From Blattamonas nauphoetae (taxonomy: Eukaryota > Preaxostyla > Oxymonadida): 33,621 bases of DNA. Shown one piece after another: positions 20,037-28,706 of the stretch. The position numbers and the translations under genes were made by a program. The stretch is taken from the NCBI GenBank assembly GCA_033064195.1, contig JARBJD010000561.1, forward strand, positions 1-33,621, in the 5' to 3' direction. The notes under the pieces are model-generated. The model did no database searches, was not told the DNA's origin, and worked only from the letters and a program-made list of their open reading frames with translations. Positions within the stretch are counted from its first letter, which is position 1; every line of letters starts with the position of its first letter.

Positions 20037-20261
20037 GCTCCCGTGAAAAAGTCATGCTTTTTAACGAGGGTAACAAGTGGCCAAGAATTACTATTTAGCA
20101 GATCGCTCCCGTGGAAAAGTCATGCTTTTTAACGGGGGTAAAAAGTTAAAAAGGAAAATCTAACTTATTTTGAAAAAATTGCTGACGAGAAAAAGTCATG
20201 CTTTTTAACGAGGGTAAAAAAAGTCGTTCCCGTGATAAAGTCATGCTTTTTAACGAGGGTA
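20037..20261. repeat. Array of four hairpin-forming repeats
   Basis: Four copies of a unit of about 36 bp lie at 20037-20072, 20105-20141, 20181-20217 and 20226-20261. Each contains aaagtcatgctttttaacg. The core aaaaagtcatgcttttt can fold as a six-pair stem with loop tcatg, and flanking cccgt/acggg or cccgt/acgaggg extends the stem. The best-paired copy is 20105-20141. Spacing is irregular (about 68, 76 and 45 bp). The word tagcagat occurs around 19983, 20096 and 20289, suggesting a larger old unit. It is bracketed by two tRNA-like sequences. Confidence 0.65.
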
Positions 20262-20339
20262 GATAGGTAGACGATAAAAGGAATATATAGCAGATCTGAA
20301 CATTCGAGATATAAAGCACAGGTCGAAACTAACATTTTC

Positions 20340-20596
20340 AGGAGCTAGTAGCTCAGTGGGTATGTTCCAGGTATGCACGTTTCTAGGCTATGGTTCGATT
20401 CTGGCGAGGGGAAATCTTTGTTTCACAAAAAAAATGAAAAAGTTTCCAAATGCCAAGACTATTTCAAAAATTTAAAAAAATTCAAAAATTCAAAAAAAAA
20501 TTTCAAAAAAAAAATACTTAGGAAAATTTCAAAAAAATTCAAAAATTCAAAAATTCAAAAATTCAAAATGCAAAAATTCAAAATTTCCAAAAAAAG
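20340..20596 (+). repeat. tRNA-derived SINE-like element with A-rich tail
   Basis: An A-box-like tagctcagtgggt at 20348-20360 and a B-box-like ggttcgattct at 20391-20401 are spaced as in a tRNA. The T-stem pairs only partly. The sequence then becomes an A-rich tail with repeated caaaaattcaaaaattc words up to about 20590. Head plus A-rich tail fits a tRNA-derived SINE. No target duplication was identified. Confidence 0.5.
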
Positions 20597-20609
20597 TTGA
20601 AGTATGAAA

Positions 20610-20876
20610 CCTCGACGTAATTTCCCTTGATACTCAGGCAAAATGGTGCCCTCGTGGCTAATGCGTAGAACAGATTGAAGGTTGGATTGGAGCGGGACGA
20701 ACTGGGAGGTTGTCCCCGGGGGTTCACTGTGGGCATCACTTGAATGTGACCGTAAATCATGCCCCCCAATACCTTAGCCCTTCAAGGAATTCGCCAGCAG
20801 TAGTCATTGAGTAGGATCATGATAGAGTGATCCCCAAAGGAGTATCGGGTTGTCCTACGGTACAATCATACAAAAA
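20610..20876. repeat. Roughly 270-290 bp repeat, copy R1
   Basis: Begins cctcgacgtaatttcccttg and ends near gtcctacggtacaatcatac. It shares long runs with R2 (20948-21222) and R3 (21890-22177), such as gatactcaggcaaaatggtg and the run from gtcattgag to ccccaaagg. Reading frames are not shared across the three copies, so a coding role is not supported by R1 and R2. Confidence 0.7.
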
Positions 20877-20947
20877 CTTGAAAAGGAAATGATGAACGAT
20901 TGAACGATGAAGGCTTGAATGATTGAATGACAAGTTGAAATATGATA

Positions 20948-21222
20948 CCTCGACGTAATTTCCCTTGATACTCAGGCAAAATGGTGCCCTCGTGACTAAT
21001 GCGTAGAACGAATTGAAGGTTGAATTGGAGACGGTGGATTTCTAGGAATCCGCCCCGGGGTTCATGTTGGCTTCAGATTCTCGATAGAGAGTTTGACCGT
21101 AAATCATGCCCACCCAAGACTTAACCCTTCAAGGAATTCGCCAGCAGTAGTCATTGAGTAGGATCACGATAGAATGATCCCCAAAGGAGTATCGGGTTGT
21201 CCTACGGTAAAATCATACAAAC
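20948..21222. repeat. Roughly 270-290 bp repeat, copy R2
   Basis: Closest to R1 over its first and last 100 bp, and to R3 in its middle (ggggttcatgttggcttcag). It lies in direct orientation, 338 bp after R1, with a tgaatgattgaatga-type simple sequence between them and another after it. Confidence 0.7.
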
Positions 21223-21330
21223 TTGAAAAATTGAATGATTGAATGATGAAGGCTTGAAAAATGAAAGAATGAATTGAATGATTGAAAAATGAATGATGAA
21301 TGAATGAAAAAATGAAACTTGGAAGAAAGA
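21223..21330. repeat. GAATGATT-like simple repeat
   Basis: Low-complexity tract of gaatgattgaatgatgaa-type words, grading into gaatgaaaaaatgaa. A shorter patch of the same kind lies at 20885-20935. The open minus-strand frames here are by-products of the repeat. Confidence 0.6.
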
Positions 21331-21409
21331 AACAAAAAAGAAAGAAGCAAGATGAAATCTGGCACAACAAGGAACAAAAAATAAAAAAGTTCTCAACACC
21401 TCACTTCAC

Positions 21410-21449
21410 AATTCATTTTTATTTTTTTTGATTTTTTAATTTGTATTAA
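21410..21449 (+). promoter_or_regulatory. AT-rich leader of terminal gene, copy 2
   Basis: The sequence catttttatttttt is the recurrent motif in the plus orientation. It is followed by gattttttaatttgtattaa, directly before the ATG. The last 18 bp differ at two positions from the leader of the terminal gene of copy 1 (8755-8772, reverse strand). Confidence 0.5.
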
Positions 21450-21803
21450 ATGACAACAGTGAATACTACATATGTCTCGCTAAAGACTTCGAACCCTCCA
21501 AAGGGGAGCGAAAAACGTCGAACAGATGCCAAGCAAGCTTTGATTCAGTCAATGAAAAAAGAGAACTGTGAACTTGTCTCTGAGTATGTCAGAGATAATA
21601 TCCCAGTCATCTATGTTCATGAAGGAGTTGAATGGAGGATTAAGCCAAAGTTGTGGAATCAAGGAAACAGACCACACATGTCACAACGTCGACACTACAC
21701 TCAATCGTTTGTGGAGAATGAACTGAGGAAGTACAACTGTGAGCTCGTTGGTGAGTACAAGCAGGTTCCTGTTCCATCAGAGAAGAATTTAGACTGTTTC
21801 TGA
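21450..21803 (+). CDS. DUF723-like repeat protein at the Polinton left end (shorter relative)
   Basis: The 117-residue frame has about two repeat units. Residues about 37-72 read ENCELVSEYVRDN, then IYVHEGVEWRIKPKLWNQGN, and then RRHYTQSFVENELRKYNCEL, very close to the gene at 8140-8754. It points inward from the left end, a mirror image of the copy 1 gene. It is shorter than its relative (117 against 204 residues), and I treat it as probably a remnant. Function is unknown; nucleic-acid binding is inferred from the family resemblance only. Confidence 0.6.
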   Translation: MTTVNTTYVSLKTSNPPKGSEKRRTDAKQALIQSMKKENCELVSEYVRDNIPVIYVHEGVEWRIKPKLWNQGNRPHMSQRRHYTQSFVENELRKYNCELVGEYKQVPVPSEKNLDCF

Positions 21804-21889
21804 TGTTCACAAAATTAACGCTGATTTTTTTTTATTTGAATTTTTTATTTTGCATGTGAAGAGTAGGTCCAGTTAGTGCAAGTGTGAGT

Positions 21890-22177
21890 CCTCGACGTAA
21901 CGTTCCAAGATACTCAGGCAAAATGGTGCCCTCGTGACTGATGCGTAGAACGAATTGAAGGTTGGATTGGAGACGGATGATCGAAAGATTGTCCCCGGGG
22001 TTCATGTTGGCTTCAGATTCTTTCTCAAGAATTTGTCCGTAAATCATGCCCACCCAAGACTTATCCCTTCAAGGACTTCGCTATTCTCTGTGAGAGCGTA
22101 GCAGTCATTGAGAAGGACTGAGATAGATCGTCCCCAAAGGGGTATCGGGGTGTCCATTGGAAACTCACACAAGCATG
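21890..22177. repeat. Roughly 270-290 bp repeat, copy R3
   Basis: Third copy, lying between two Polinton genes. It opens cctcgacgtaacgttccaag and closes near gtatcggggtgtccattgg. It alone leaves a minus-strand frame open across most of its length (21832-22047, with segments such as GTILPEYLGTLRRGL). It may be the source copy of R1 and R2, or a gene that has decayed in those copies. Confidence 0.65.
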
Positions 22178-23015
22178 AAAAGGAACGACTCAACGGCTAT
22201 TTTTGTTTTGTGAAGAACGTCAACACAAAAATAGAATTCACTGTTTAATATTCCAACATGAGATCAACCAGAAATTCATAATACTCTTTAGTTCTTTTTC
22301 CATTGATTGTCTCCGTTGTTTCCATCTCGATTGACTCACCAGAACTGTCCTTAAACCAGATCTTCACAATTGATTGTCGAGTGGTTAATTCCCACTTCTT
22401 TCGCTTCGCAATCTGTTCGTTGCAGAAAGCAACGTACGAATCATTGTGTGCATCAGTCTGGATCCAATCAGCGTGAATGGTGTAATTCTGAGGAATATCT
22501 TTGGAGATGATTGTCGATGTGCCATTAATCTCTTCCTTCACATGTATGAGTTTGCAGTCGAGGAAGTAAATGTATTTTTGTTTTCTTGAATTGACAAAAT
22601 CATGAGGAAATATACTGGCGTGACCGAGGTGACCGGGTCACTTTTGGCTAAAAAGTGGTGACGGTCAGTGACCGGAGGTTTTCGAAATATGGGTGAGATC
22701 AAAACCGATCTTTACCTGAAATTTTCAAAAAGTGGTTGATAAGAGCATGATGTACTGTTGTTGGAGAGAATGGAAGTTAAATAAAATTGTTATTCCCAAT
22801 AGTCACGTGAGAGAAGTTATACTCTCTCTTTTTCAAGATGTTGCCAGGAAAAAAAAAGACAGGAATGATCGAGTCTGACATTCGAAAATGGACATTAACA
22901 GTGAGAGATTAATCTAAAACTCTTAAATCAACTTTATCTTGTGAAATGGAAAATTGACGTCATGAGAAATAGATGTACCGAATGACGTTAGCTGACTCCC
23001 ATTTTCTTCTCTGGT

Positions 23016-23823
23016 TCAGGTCCTTGTCAAGTTGTCTGTAGTGAGAGTAGAACGAGAACACCATCGAGCAGAACGAGTCAGCGGAGGAGAACATTGCCAC
23101 GTCGTCGGTGCGGTTGAGAGTGATTGAGCAGAGAATGGCGATGGTTCGGGGTCGTTCGGGGCTTTGTCCTTCGTTTCTTTTGTTGTGTGGTCATCTTCCT
23201 TGTTCTGTTCATCATTCTCTGTTTTGCGTTCATCTTCGTACTCGATCTTCTGTTCCTCTTCGGCCTGTTTTGGTATCTCTTCTTCTTTTCTGGTTTCTCC
23301 TTCTTCCTTCTCTTTCTCAGCTCGTCGTCGAGCTCGGTCAGCCTTCCTCTCTTCCCTGTCTCTCTTCTTCTTCTCCTTCTCATCTTTCCTTCTCGTCTTC
23401 CCATTCTTATCTTCATCTTTCTGATCATTCTGAAATTCAAGCTCCTTCGAGGACAGAGATAACACAAGCAACAACTAATCGCTCATCTCCCCTTCATCCC
23501 TTCCACAATCGATGCGAAGTTTTGTTTGGTTGCTTCTGGAGAGGGCTGGTTTTCGAGAAGGACAGTTGTTGATTCGTTGGACGATGGTCTCAGCGGAGAG
23601 GAGACATGCGAGGAGTGAGCGAGAAACCATCGACACATTCGGAAGGGGCGATATCTGAGCAGAGTTCTGCATCGATGGATAGAAGTGAGAGGGGGACAAC
23701 ATCTTTGGAGAGATCATCGTTGATGGGGATGAGGGCTGGAAGTTTGGGTGGTTCGTCAATTTCTTCCTTCGTTTCATCTTTCTTCTTCTTTTTTGTTTTT
23801 GACTTCTTTTTGGCTTCGTTCAA
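23016..23823 (-). pseudogene. Lys/Glu-rich gene relic carried inside the 2 kb transposon
   Basis: On the minus strand, starting at 23823, comes MNEAKKKSKTKKKKKDETKE, then an acidic, Ser/Pro-rich part to about 23590. Further apparent coding follows in other frames: 23475-23590 with ENQPSPEATKQNFASIVEGM, and 23016-23474 with EKKKRDREERKADRARRRAE. Two or more frame changes are needed. Composition is that of a disordered, charged host protein, perhaps a captured host gene fragment. Simple-sequence bias could also explain it. There is no domain that I can name. Confidence 0.35.
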
Positions 23824-23852
23824 CAGTATTTATTCGTCGTTCCGAGCAAGAA

Positions 23853-24137
23853 TCAATTCTGTGCAGGCTGATCGTCTTGATCTCTTGGCGACTGCTTTTC
23901 GGCCTTCTGAGGTATCTGAGAGGCGGGAGAGTAGTGTGAAGTGGAGTGTGCATGCATGAGGTGATGGTATCGGGTGAAGAGCCCTGGGAGGTTGTGGTGT
24001 GAGGGATGAACGGATGTGTTGTGAAAGAACGAATGAGACGTCGAGTTGGCGAATGAAAATGGTTTGTGTGGCTTCCTCTTCAACAAGGCAGACCAAAAGC
24101 ATGTTGCGTCGATCTGATTGAAGTTTAGTTGTCTCAA
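23853..24137 (-). CDS. Hypothetical 94-codon frame in the 2 kb transposon
   Basis: Open minus-strand frame, Ser/His/Pro-rich (HKPFSFANSTSHSFFHNTSV), upstream of the Lys/Glu-rich relic and in the same orientation. It might be an earlier exon of that relic. There is no motif, so it may not be a gene. Confidence 0.2.
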   Translation of the reverse strand: MRQLNFNQIDATCFWSALLKRKPHKPFSFANSTSHSFFHNTSVHPSHHNLPGLFTRYHHLMHAHSTSHYSPASQIPQKAEKQSPRDQDDQPAQN

Positions 24138-24670
24138 ATGTTTGACCGGATTGGATCTTTTCTTTTGATCCTGTCCTGCTTCAAAACACTTTCCTCCAGA
24201 ACTTTAGTGATCCATTCGAGTACATTTTCTTGGGATCGTGCGGAATGTGTTGTGGCGGATGGATCAAGAGCGGGCATCTTCAATCAAGAGAGATGAGAAT
24301 GGGAGATGAGGAACAAGTGGTGACGTGGCAAGTGTGGACAAAAATAGGATTTGGGGTGGGGCATGTGAATGAAACATGAGTGTTTGGTACAATAAGACAC
24401 GTTGGAAGAGGAGCGAATTGCGTTGGAGAGAGACAATGGGGAGATCACGACTGTTGGCGTGATTCTGATTGATTCATCTTCTCGTCCATATTGTAGAGGC
24501 AATTAAGACAGTTTAGGATGCTTATCAACTTTGTTTCTGAAGAAAATGTTGATCTGACCCTTAGAAGAAAAGAGAGGTGACACTGACCGAGCCAAAAGGC
24601 TCGGTCACGCCAGTATATGAGGAAATTGAGCAGTGTGAGAATTCTGAATTGAGAAGTATCGTTCAACCAT

Positions 24671-24700
24671 GGTTCTTTTAGCAAAAATAAAAAATCAAAA
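24671..24700 (-). promoter_or_regulatory. AT-rich promoter-like motif before the split gene
   Basis: The plus-strand gcaaaaataaaaaatcaaaa lies about 10 bp from the minus-strand ATG at 24668-24670. It contains the recurrent core and supports that ATG as the original start of the gene now split by the transposon. Confidence 0.45.
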
Positions 24701-24712
24701 ACACTTTTATCA

Positions 24713-26421
24713 TTAATACCCTCTCTTCACTTCTTCATATGCTTCTTGGAGTCGACGATCAATGACATATCGCACTCGTGGTTGTCCATTTTCAATCCAG
24801 AACAACCAGTATGTCGCCTGATGTAGTGCTAGAATTGGTGGAGGTGGTCCATCTTTGGTTGATGTGAAATATGGATCCAGAGCGCCCTGATTGATTGGTG
24901 TTCCTCGATAGACAATGTTCACCGATTCTGCTGTCGAAATACCTTCTTCACCACCTGCAATTTCACTTCGATCTGTTGGAACCATGAAAGTGAAACAGGT
25001 TGCATCCGTCACAGCTCTATTTCCCACAAATTGACGTTCAACTCCGTTGAAGTCTTTTTCAAGGCGAGAATGACAAATAGAATTTTCGAACTCTTCTGTT
25101 GCTGAACAACCAATGAAATCACCATTCACCATCATCATTTGATAGAACTCTGGTGAGAGTGTTGACATCGGGAAATTGGGAAAGTTCGATCCAAGCATTT
25201 CGAATTGACCAACGTAGTGAGGATTTCTGAAGACTGTGCATTCATTTGGTCTTTCAGGGAATAAGCACATCAGATTCATGAGATTGTTGAGTTTGATGCT
25301 GATGTTTGATCTCACTCCCATGGCATTTGCTTTTGATTGAAATGATTGTGTGTCAATTCTTTCTGCTTTCAGGACATAAAGAGTCTTTGAATATGTGTTG
25401 AATAGGGATTGTTTTGTTGCGTCGGTGATTTGATATCCGTAGCAAATTGTCGTTACTTTTCAACAGATGAATTCAGAACTGTGTAGGTTCTTGATATATA
25501 CTGGATGATTGCTGGTTTTTCAGCCATTGAATCTTCTTTTTCAAACGCACCATATTGCCAGACTGGATTTCCGATTTGGGTAAATTCCTGAGTCAAAATG
25601 CAGAATTCTCCGTCATGCATAAGTGACATTCGAGAAGAACCGACATTAAGCATTGGTGTCATATCTCCTTCATCAGTTGTATCTTGAATTGATTTTCGAA
25701 TCACAGTTGAAGGTCGAATGGGACAATACACAAGCGAATCAGTTGTCAAGTGAAATCTCAATCGTAGATTGCCAAAGAGGGAATTTGGATACTGATCAAA
25801 GGTGCTCAGTGGAAGTAAATTCACAAACGGAATAACCAGTGGAATCGTAAATGTGATTGTTTCCGGTAAATCTGAAGCACTCGAGCATAACGGTGTATAG
25901 TAGAATCCGCACACACTTGGATCCATTCTCTGAACATTTTCCCACAGACTGTAACAATGCTTCATGTTGTTTTTCTCTTCATGTGACTTGAAAGTGTGAT
26001 ACAGAAATGATTCATGGATGTGATTATTCTGGAGTGTGTTGTCAATAATGTTTCCTTGACTATCAACCAGTCTCATATCTCTAATTGCATCTGATGATGA
26101 TTTATATCCGAAGAACATTCCGTACATTCCAACGTGTCGTGTAACGTATGTATCCGGAGGTTTGTGAACTGGAACAGTCACAGTGAGATCAATTCGCAAA
26201 TGACTCTTCGCAAACTCAGTCACATCATGACCATCATAGCACAATGGAACTTCAATCTCATCTCCAATTCTGCATGGCATAGGAGGATTGGTATTATGAA
26301 CTTCTAGAATTGAATACACATGAGGTTCCGAATCCCATTGCTTTGGCAGATATGATTGGACCTCGATTTGCTCAATTAATGTCGATGTTGGTTTGGATTG
26401 ATTAGATCTGATACTTCTCAT
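24713..26421 (-). pseudogene. Major capsid-like protein, paralog B (broken)
   Basis: The span would encode roughly 570 residues, in the size range of double jelly-roll major capsid proteins of Polintons. The N-terminal region has EIEVPLCYDGHDVTEFAKSH, the middle has KNNMKHCYSLWENVQ and NSLFGNLRLRFHLTTDSLVY, and the C-terminal part has YRGTPINQGALDPYF and ends near YVIDRRLQEAYEEV. Each of these blocks has a counterpart in the upstream gene at 26468-28345. Assignment as the capsid gene rests on size, beta-rich pattern, duplication and position; I cannot confirm the fold from sequence alone. The region is broken once or twice. An AT-rich motif lies directly before the ATG. Confidence 0.65.
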
Positions 26422-26460
26422 TTATAGAAAAATAAAAAATACAATATCATTATTTTCTTT
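26422..26460 (-). promoter_or_regulatory. AT-rich promoter-like motif before capsid paralog B
   Basis: The plus-strand ttatagaaaaataaaaaata abuts the minus-strand ATG at 26419-26421. It is one of the clearest copies of the recurrent motif, and contains tatagaaa between motif and ATG, as at 29655. Confidence 0.55.
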
Positions 26461-26467
26461 TACTGTT

Positions 26468-28345
26468 TTATGATTTCAATATTCCAAGTTCCTTATGTAA
26501 CGCTTTCAGTGTGTGATTTGGATAATACTCAACTTTTGGTTCACCATTACTGTATCGTAGGACCCACCAAGTTGTTGCGGTTGCTAAAATAGGTGCTGGA
26601 GGATGGGTAAATTTTGTCATAAAACCATCACTTTTATCAGTTTGTTGACTTGGATCAAGAACATTATAGTATGTGTCAATCAAGCCCTGATATATTGGCT
26701 GAGATCTCAAAGTGACTGGAACATTCTGACCTCTGGAACTGATGGAATCATTACAGTTTGTTGGACATCCGCTTCTCTGTGTTGAAAAGCATAAAAGAAA
26801 ATCAGAATTGTCATGAATCGGTCGTACTCTTGTCATTGTTTCATTGGGATAATTCTGATCACCAGTGAGTTTCTCTTCAACGAGAGAATCTGTAAGTGAT
26901 CGCTCAAGTCATCTGGAACAGTAAGGTATGAATCAAGGTTGAGAGTCGACAATGCGAACTGGTAGAAGCGAGCTCCAATAGTTGTTGTCGGTTGTTCTGG
27001 ATAGTATTTATTGAGTAGATTCACTTGGATATTCTTCTGCATTGGATTGTGAAAACAAGTGACTTCATTGTCGTAGTGACGGAAGAGGAGCATGATATCC
27101 TTGGCATTTACGAGAACCATTTGCTGAGTACAATCAATTCCTGTTGCCGTTGGTGTCTTCTGAAATGGATAGAATGAGATCTTTTCAGCTGGTATTGTTC
27201 CAGGACGATCCTGATACATTTTCCTCAGATTCTCTTTCGCAATTTCTTTCATTTTGTATCCAGCACTCATGCAATACACATCATCAATGCGATAATCCAT
27301 AATGTTGAGAGAAATGTATTGTTCATCAGGGGAAGGTTCCGAGGTAATGCCAGTCGGATGTGAATATACACAATCTTGTTTTACTGCCATGATCTTAAAT
27401 GATTGACCGATTTGAACGAAGTTCTTTGTGCATGGGGGGACGAGATATGGAAGGAGGTTGGACGATCACGATTACAATAAACAAGTGAATTTCGGATGGG
27501 AGGAGACCTTGTTGTATAGTCGCTGACCAGCAATGAGAGTGTATTTTTCAGTGTCAGTTCAGGATTCACAGGACAACAAACGAATGCATCTTCATTGATG
27601 TGAACACTCAATTTCAGATCTCCAAAGAGACACCGAGGATAGTCAGTCATTCCTGAGAATATCAGAAGATCTTCAAGATTAATCGACACACGAATAGGCA
27701 CGTCAATAGTGTCTTGAAACACTCCTGTTCCAGATGTTGTTGTAAAGTCTGACAATGGAATGTACACACCAGCAACAGATTCATCATGATTCCATGCATT
27801 CTGCCAAGGTGTGTGACAATGCTTTCGATTCTCCAATTGACTCTTTGGCTTGATCATGTTGTAGATGTGAGACTCCATTGATACGTCATTGGTTGTTGTG
27901 CTGATGATTCTCTGATTGTTGTGAAGAACAGTAAGGTCACGAAAGATTGATGCCGAATGTTTGAGTCCAACAAAGATGAATATCCTCTCATTCATGTACG
28001 ATCCAATTTTACCTGCAGTTGTTTCCAGTTGTTGAGTTTCAATGTTGCAGTCATTGTGAATGTGATGAACGAATCATCGATTTGACAAATGTCTTGATTA
28101 CCAGTCAATGGAATGATTATTTCTTGTCCTTTGTAGAATCGTGAATTCTCTGATGGTTTCAATTCTTGAATAGAAGTACTGTGTGCTCCATCATTCAGAA
28201 GAAAATTAATGTGATGTTCAGACATGAGTTGCTGCTGTATTTGACCAATATCATCTCTGGTATACTTGATTGATCCAGTTGTATTTCCAGTCAATGAAGA
28301 TGCTCCAGTTCTTTTGTTTGTCAGATGTGTAATGTGTGAGTTCAT
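26468..28345 (-). pseudogene. Major capsid-like protein, paralog A (broken)
   Basis: About 620 codons long. Blocks parallel paralog B: GQEIIIPLTGNQDICQIDDS near the N-terminus; RKHCHTPWQNAWNHDESVAG, then YPRCLFGDLKLSVHINEDAF in the middle; and LRSQPIYQGLIDTYYN with EPKVEYYPNHTLKALHKEL at the end. The matching order shows that paralogs A and B arose by duplication. As in B, the size and beta-rich pattern suit a double jelly-roll capsid protein of the PRD1/adenovirus lineage. The start ATG at 28343-28345 is preceded at once by the AT-rich motif. The gene is broken about three times. Confidence 0.65.
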
Positions 28346-28673
28346 TTTATCAAAAATAAAAAACAATATTGCTTATTTCTTTTCAATTTCTTCTTCTTTG
28401 GTTTCGGCTTCAGCTTTTCTTCTAGTCTCAGTATTTCTCCTCTTAGTTTGTTCGCAACTGTTGTGTTTCCTTCATTCATTGCTTGCTCATATTGTGCCAT
28501 CTTTTCTGCATGGATTTGTTGGTCCGACTTCACATCTGGAATCATTTCAACCCCTGTCTGTGCAACCTTCGAAATCAGTGGTCCAACAAAGGGAATGAGA
28601 TTCAGAAAAGGAGCTCAACTCTGAGTATGTTTTTACCGACTGCCGCTAATTTTGATAACCAACCTGGTGCCAT
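28342..28673 (-). pseudogene. Small basic Polinton protein (broken)
   Basis: The start at 28671-28673 encodes MAPGWLSKLAAVGKNI, and resembles the start of the next gene upstream (MAPGSFNKLKNIGKQF). The downstream part (28342-28545) is a charged helix ending in a Lys tract (EEKLKPKPKKKKLKR). An amphipathic N-terminus with a basic tail recalls small core or membrane-active virion proteins of adenovirus-like elements; this is inference from pattern only. The frame is broken about twice. Confidence 0.45.
28346..28370 (-). promoter_or_regulatory. AT-rich promoter-like motif before capsid paralog A
   Basis: The plus-strand tttatcaaaaataaaaaaca lies directly upstream of the ATG at 28343-28345. It overlaps the end of the next gene's reading frame, showing how tightly the capsid genes are packed. 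Confidence 0.5.
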
Positions 28674-28692
28674 TTATGTAAAAATAAAAACT
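28674..28692 (-). promoter_or_regulatory. AT-rich promoter-like motif (MAPG gene 1)
   Basis: The plus-strand ttatgtaaaaataaaaact abuts the ATG at 28671-28673. It is nearly identical to the motif at 29023-29042 in front of the related start. Confidence 0.5.
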
Positions 28693-28706
28693 AGAACACA
28701 AACAAA

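Larger units (their letters stand above)
22612..24616. mobile_element. 2,005 bp DNA transposon with 17 bp TIRs and 10 bp target duplication
   Basis: The left end atactggcgtgaccgag (22612-22628) is repeated perfectly, inverted, at 24600-24616. The 10 bp atgaggaaat flanks it on both sides (22602-22611 and 24617-24626). Behind the TIR lie gtgaccgggtcac and ggtgacggtcagtgaccgg, resembling the hAT end at 16655. No transposase is visible, so it is non-autonomous. A 10 bp duplication is longer than the 8 bp typical of hAT and would fit MULE-type elements, so the superfamily is open. It carries a Lys/Glu-rich relic inside. Confidence 0.85.
22245..24670 (-). pseudogene. Small Polinton gene split by a 2 kb transposon
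   Basis: The downstream part (22245-22541 and its upstream flank) has an open frame with IHADWIQTDAHNDSYVAFCN, and ends in EYYEFLVDLMLEY. The expected start region lies beyond the inserted element, with an ATG at 24668-24670 directly preceded by the recurrent AT-rich motif. The gene is thus interrupted by the transposon at 22612-24616. I do not recognise the product. Its place at the downstream end of the capsid block suggests a minor virion protein, which is inference. Confidence 0.5.

Noticed and set aside
20037-20261. CRISPR-like array
   Set aside because: Spacing is irregular, spacers are AT-rich and related, the unit forms a long hairpin, and the window is clearly eukaryotic with no cas genes.
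19846-20401. Functional tRNA genes
   Set aside because: A and B boxes are visible, but acceptor stems do not pair, so these are pseudogenes or SINE heads.
21164-21399. Phe/Ser-rich hydrophobic frames on the minus strand, suggestive of membrane proteins
   Set aside because: They translate the GAATGATT-like simple repeat and vanish as a signal once the repeat is recognised.
23108-23572. Plus-strand frames rich in Ser, Leu, Phe (23108-23572, 23124-23462, 23164-23424)
   Set aside because: They are antisense reflections of the Lys/Glu-rich minus-strand relic; Phe/Leu/Ser runs are what Lys/Glu codons give on the opposite strand.
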